Assembly: GCA_001632425.1 (NCBI GenBank)
Contig: KV425568.1
Coordinates: forward strand, 201,701-265,700
Direction: 5' to 3'
DNA length: 64,000 nucleotides
Origin: Neolentinus lepideus HHB14362 ss-1
Lineage: Eukaryota; Basidiomycota; Agaricomycetes; Gloeophyllales; Gloeophyllaceae
Shown in pieces: positions 62,621 through 64,000 of the stretch. The position numbers and the translations under genes are program-made. Position 1 is the first letter of the stretch. Each line of letters opens with the position of its first letter. The notes below the pieces were generated by a model. The model was not told the DNA's origin. It saw only the letters and a list, made by a program, of their open reading frames with translations, and ran no database searches.

Positions 62621-64000
62621 GGGTGATTGTTGAGACTACCTAACATCAGTCTATTAAAGGCGGTTGTTAGAGATGCTCTGGAGCCAGTAAACTTCGTCGA
62701 TGCATTCTAGGATAGAGGGATTTCATCATTATCAATGTACGTAACTGCTTGATCTTCAGTTCACTGGTCGGATATGATCTGATATTGCCTGCACAAGATC
62801 CCCAGGGCTTCTCATGATGGCATTTATGCCTGTCGCAAGCTGACTAGTGGCCAAGGATTTAAGGTGAATCTATCACTGATTGTAATGGTCACCGCTGCCG
62901 GAATCAGACATTGTGACAGCTGGACCAAAAGGCCATAATGTTAAGCTTAGCTTGACTGCGTATCTGCTCTTATAACCTAAACCCTTACATTGGTGAACAG
63001 CCTATCACACGCGCCGCTGTGTTCTGGAAGGAGGGGCCTCGTCAATTTCAATCCCTGTCTGGAGAGTTCTACAGTTTCACGAGAACAAAGACCTCAAAAT
63101 AACGGCTTGGATGCGACCACACCCTGGAATAAATACTATTCACCTCATTCAGGCATATTGCAAGCTGAAAAGGGCCAAAAACGTCGTCATTTGCAATAAC
63201 CTGCAGAGTGTTTGTCCTTGTGTTACTATCACTCTCTAGTTCGCTGATTAACTGGTATTAGTTGGCAGAAATCCGAGATGTGGCTCGTGTTGGTGTGATC
63301 GCGTTGTCCGAGTTTCAGTTGGAGGAACTGCGGCATAGCCATATTGCAATCATGGAGCCTATTCAAGAGTCTTCTCAGTTTATGCCCATGCTTCGCAAGT
63401 CGAGTATCTGACAACATTCCTGAATAATTTCAGAGACCTTCGGAATTGCATGTCACCCAGGGGCCTTTTGTTTTGTGTTGAAGGAAGGTCTGACCACGAT
63501 GATCACTGACATGGGTTACATCGACGCTGCGATCCAGAAGGAAGTCCAAAAGCGCATGTTCTACACCACTGCTCCACTGGAGACTTTGGAAACGCTGCGC
63601 TCTCACCTCCCAGTGCCTGCTCCATCTCCTAAGCCACTCAGACATCGTCGGATGTCAAAGGTCTCACTTAGGGAATCAACGCCCGAGCCTTCGGATCCAA
63701 CGGAGAAATTACGGATGGAGAGTAAGGATTCACAAGAGATGATACATGATTCTATGCAAAGGGTTCAGTCATGGTTCCAGTCTCAATCGTAGACATTGCT
63801 GGATGATATGGACAAGCCAGACCAGGACCAGGCCACTGTGATGACAGACTGGATTACTGATCCTTGGGCTACATTCGAATCTGCCGTTGGAGACTTCGAC
63901 GACTTCTGACTAGGAGATTCCCAATCACCCGATGTATGACCGTACAATACCATCCTCTATACATCTAATTGTAGCCTTTCACAATGTACTGATGCAATAG
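62621..64000 (+). pseudogene. 3' piece of a duplicated transaldolase-like gene, decayed, runs off window
   Basis: This is colinear with 51985-53460 of the intact gene, with many substitutions. Lesions include a deletion joining ctggagcc to the equivalent of 52217, which removes the VDPRLHD region, and an insertion of about 110 bp near 62877-62990. A TGA in the frame of VEY (about 63409) is another, as is a deletion around 63458. A TAG at 63790-63792 lies where the intact gene reads CAG (residue Gln after WFQSQS). The Schiff-base-equivalent triplet before the intron is again AAT (Asn). The flank after the homologous stop (63907-64000) still matches the intact copy, so the duplicated unit extends past the window end. 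Confidence 0.85.

Overview
The window is nuclear DNA from a filamentous basidiomycete, probably an Agaricomycete (mushroom or wood-decay fungus). The evidence is genes cut by many 45-65 bp GT-AG introns, a FunK1-type kinase remnant, GT69 and GT90 glycosyltransferases of the capsule-gene families, a CFEM/GPI protein, and short gene spacing. No species can be named from the sequence alone. Gene models were built by hand from reading frames and splice sites. For NDUFS1, GT90, eL31, eL34, CFEM, SGNH, LAG1, PBDC1, COQ3, TOF1, bZIP and the transaldolase-like gene the exon lengths sum to a whole number of codons.

Layout. 1-8.4 kb: two tandem PDR-type ABC transporters on the minus strand, the first cut by the window edge. 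9.9-11.2 kb and 22.0-23.3 kb: two paralogous sorbose-reductase-like SDR genes on the minus strand. Between them lie the 75-78 kDa subunit of mitochondrial complex I (plus), a 2OG-Fe(II)-oxygenase-like protein that seems to lack its iron ligands (minus), and a GT90/CAP10 glycosyltransferase (minus). 23.5-25.4 kb: tRNA-Ala(CGC) and the divergent ribosomal protein genes eL31 and eL34. 26.3-26.6 kb: a 341 bp MITE-like element. 27.2-33.5 kb: a CFEM GPI-anchored protein, then a head-to-head pair of a membrane-anchored SGNH hydrolase and a GT69 (CAP59/CMT1) glycosyltransferase. 34-36 kb: a dead FunK1 kinase and an unrecognised decayed stretch. 36.2-50 kb: core genes LAG1 (ceramide synthase), PBDC1, COQ3, TOF1/Timeless and a Yap-like bZIP factor.

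51-64 kb is accessory. It holds an apparently intact gene for a transaldolase-fold protein whose three catalytic positions all look substituted. A second copy of that gene is split into two pieces about 4.6 kb apart, and its 3' piece carries stop codons. The DNA between the pieces contains a PD-(D/E)XK-like ORF with a frame break and two unrecognised ORFs.

Together, GT90, SGNH hydrolase and GT69 suggest secretory-pathway glycan building and trimming. LAG1, complex I and COQ3 are housekeeping membrane and mitochondrial functions. The ABC pair points to drug or metabolite efflux. The strongest candidates for something undescribed are the transaldolase-like pseudoenzyme with its split duplicate, and the ligand-less 2OG-oxygenase relative.
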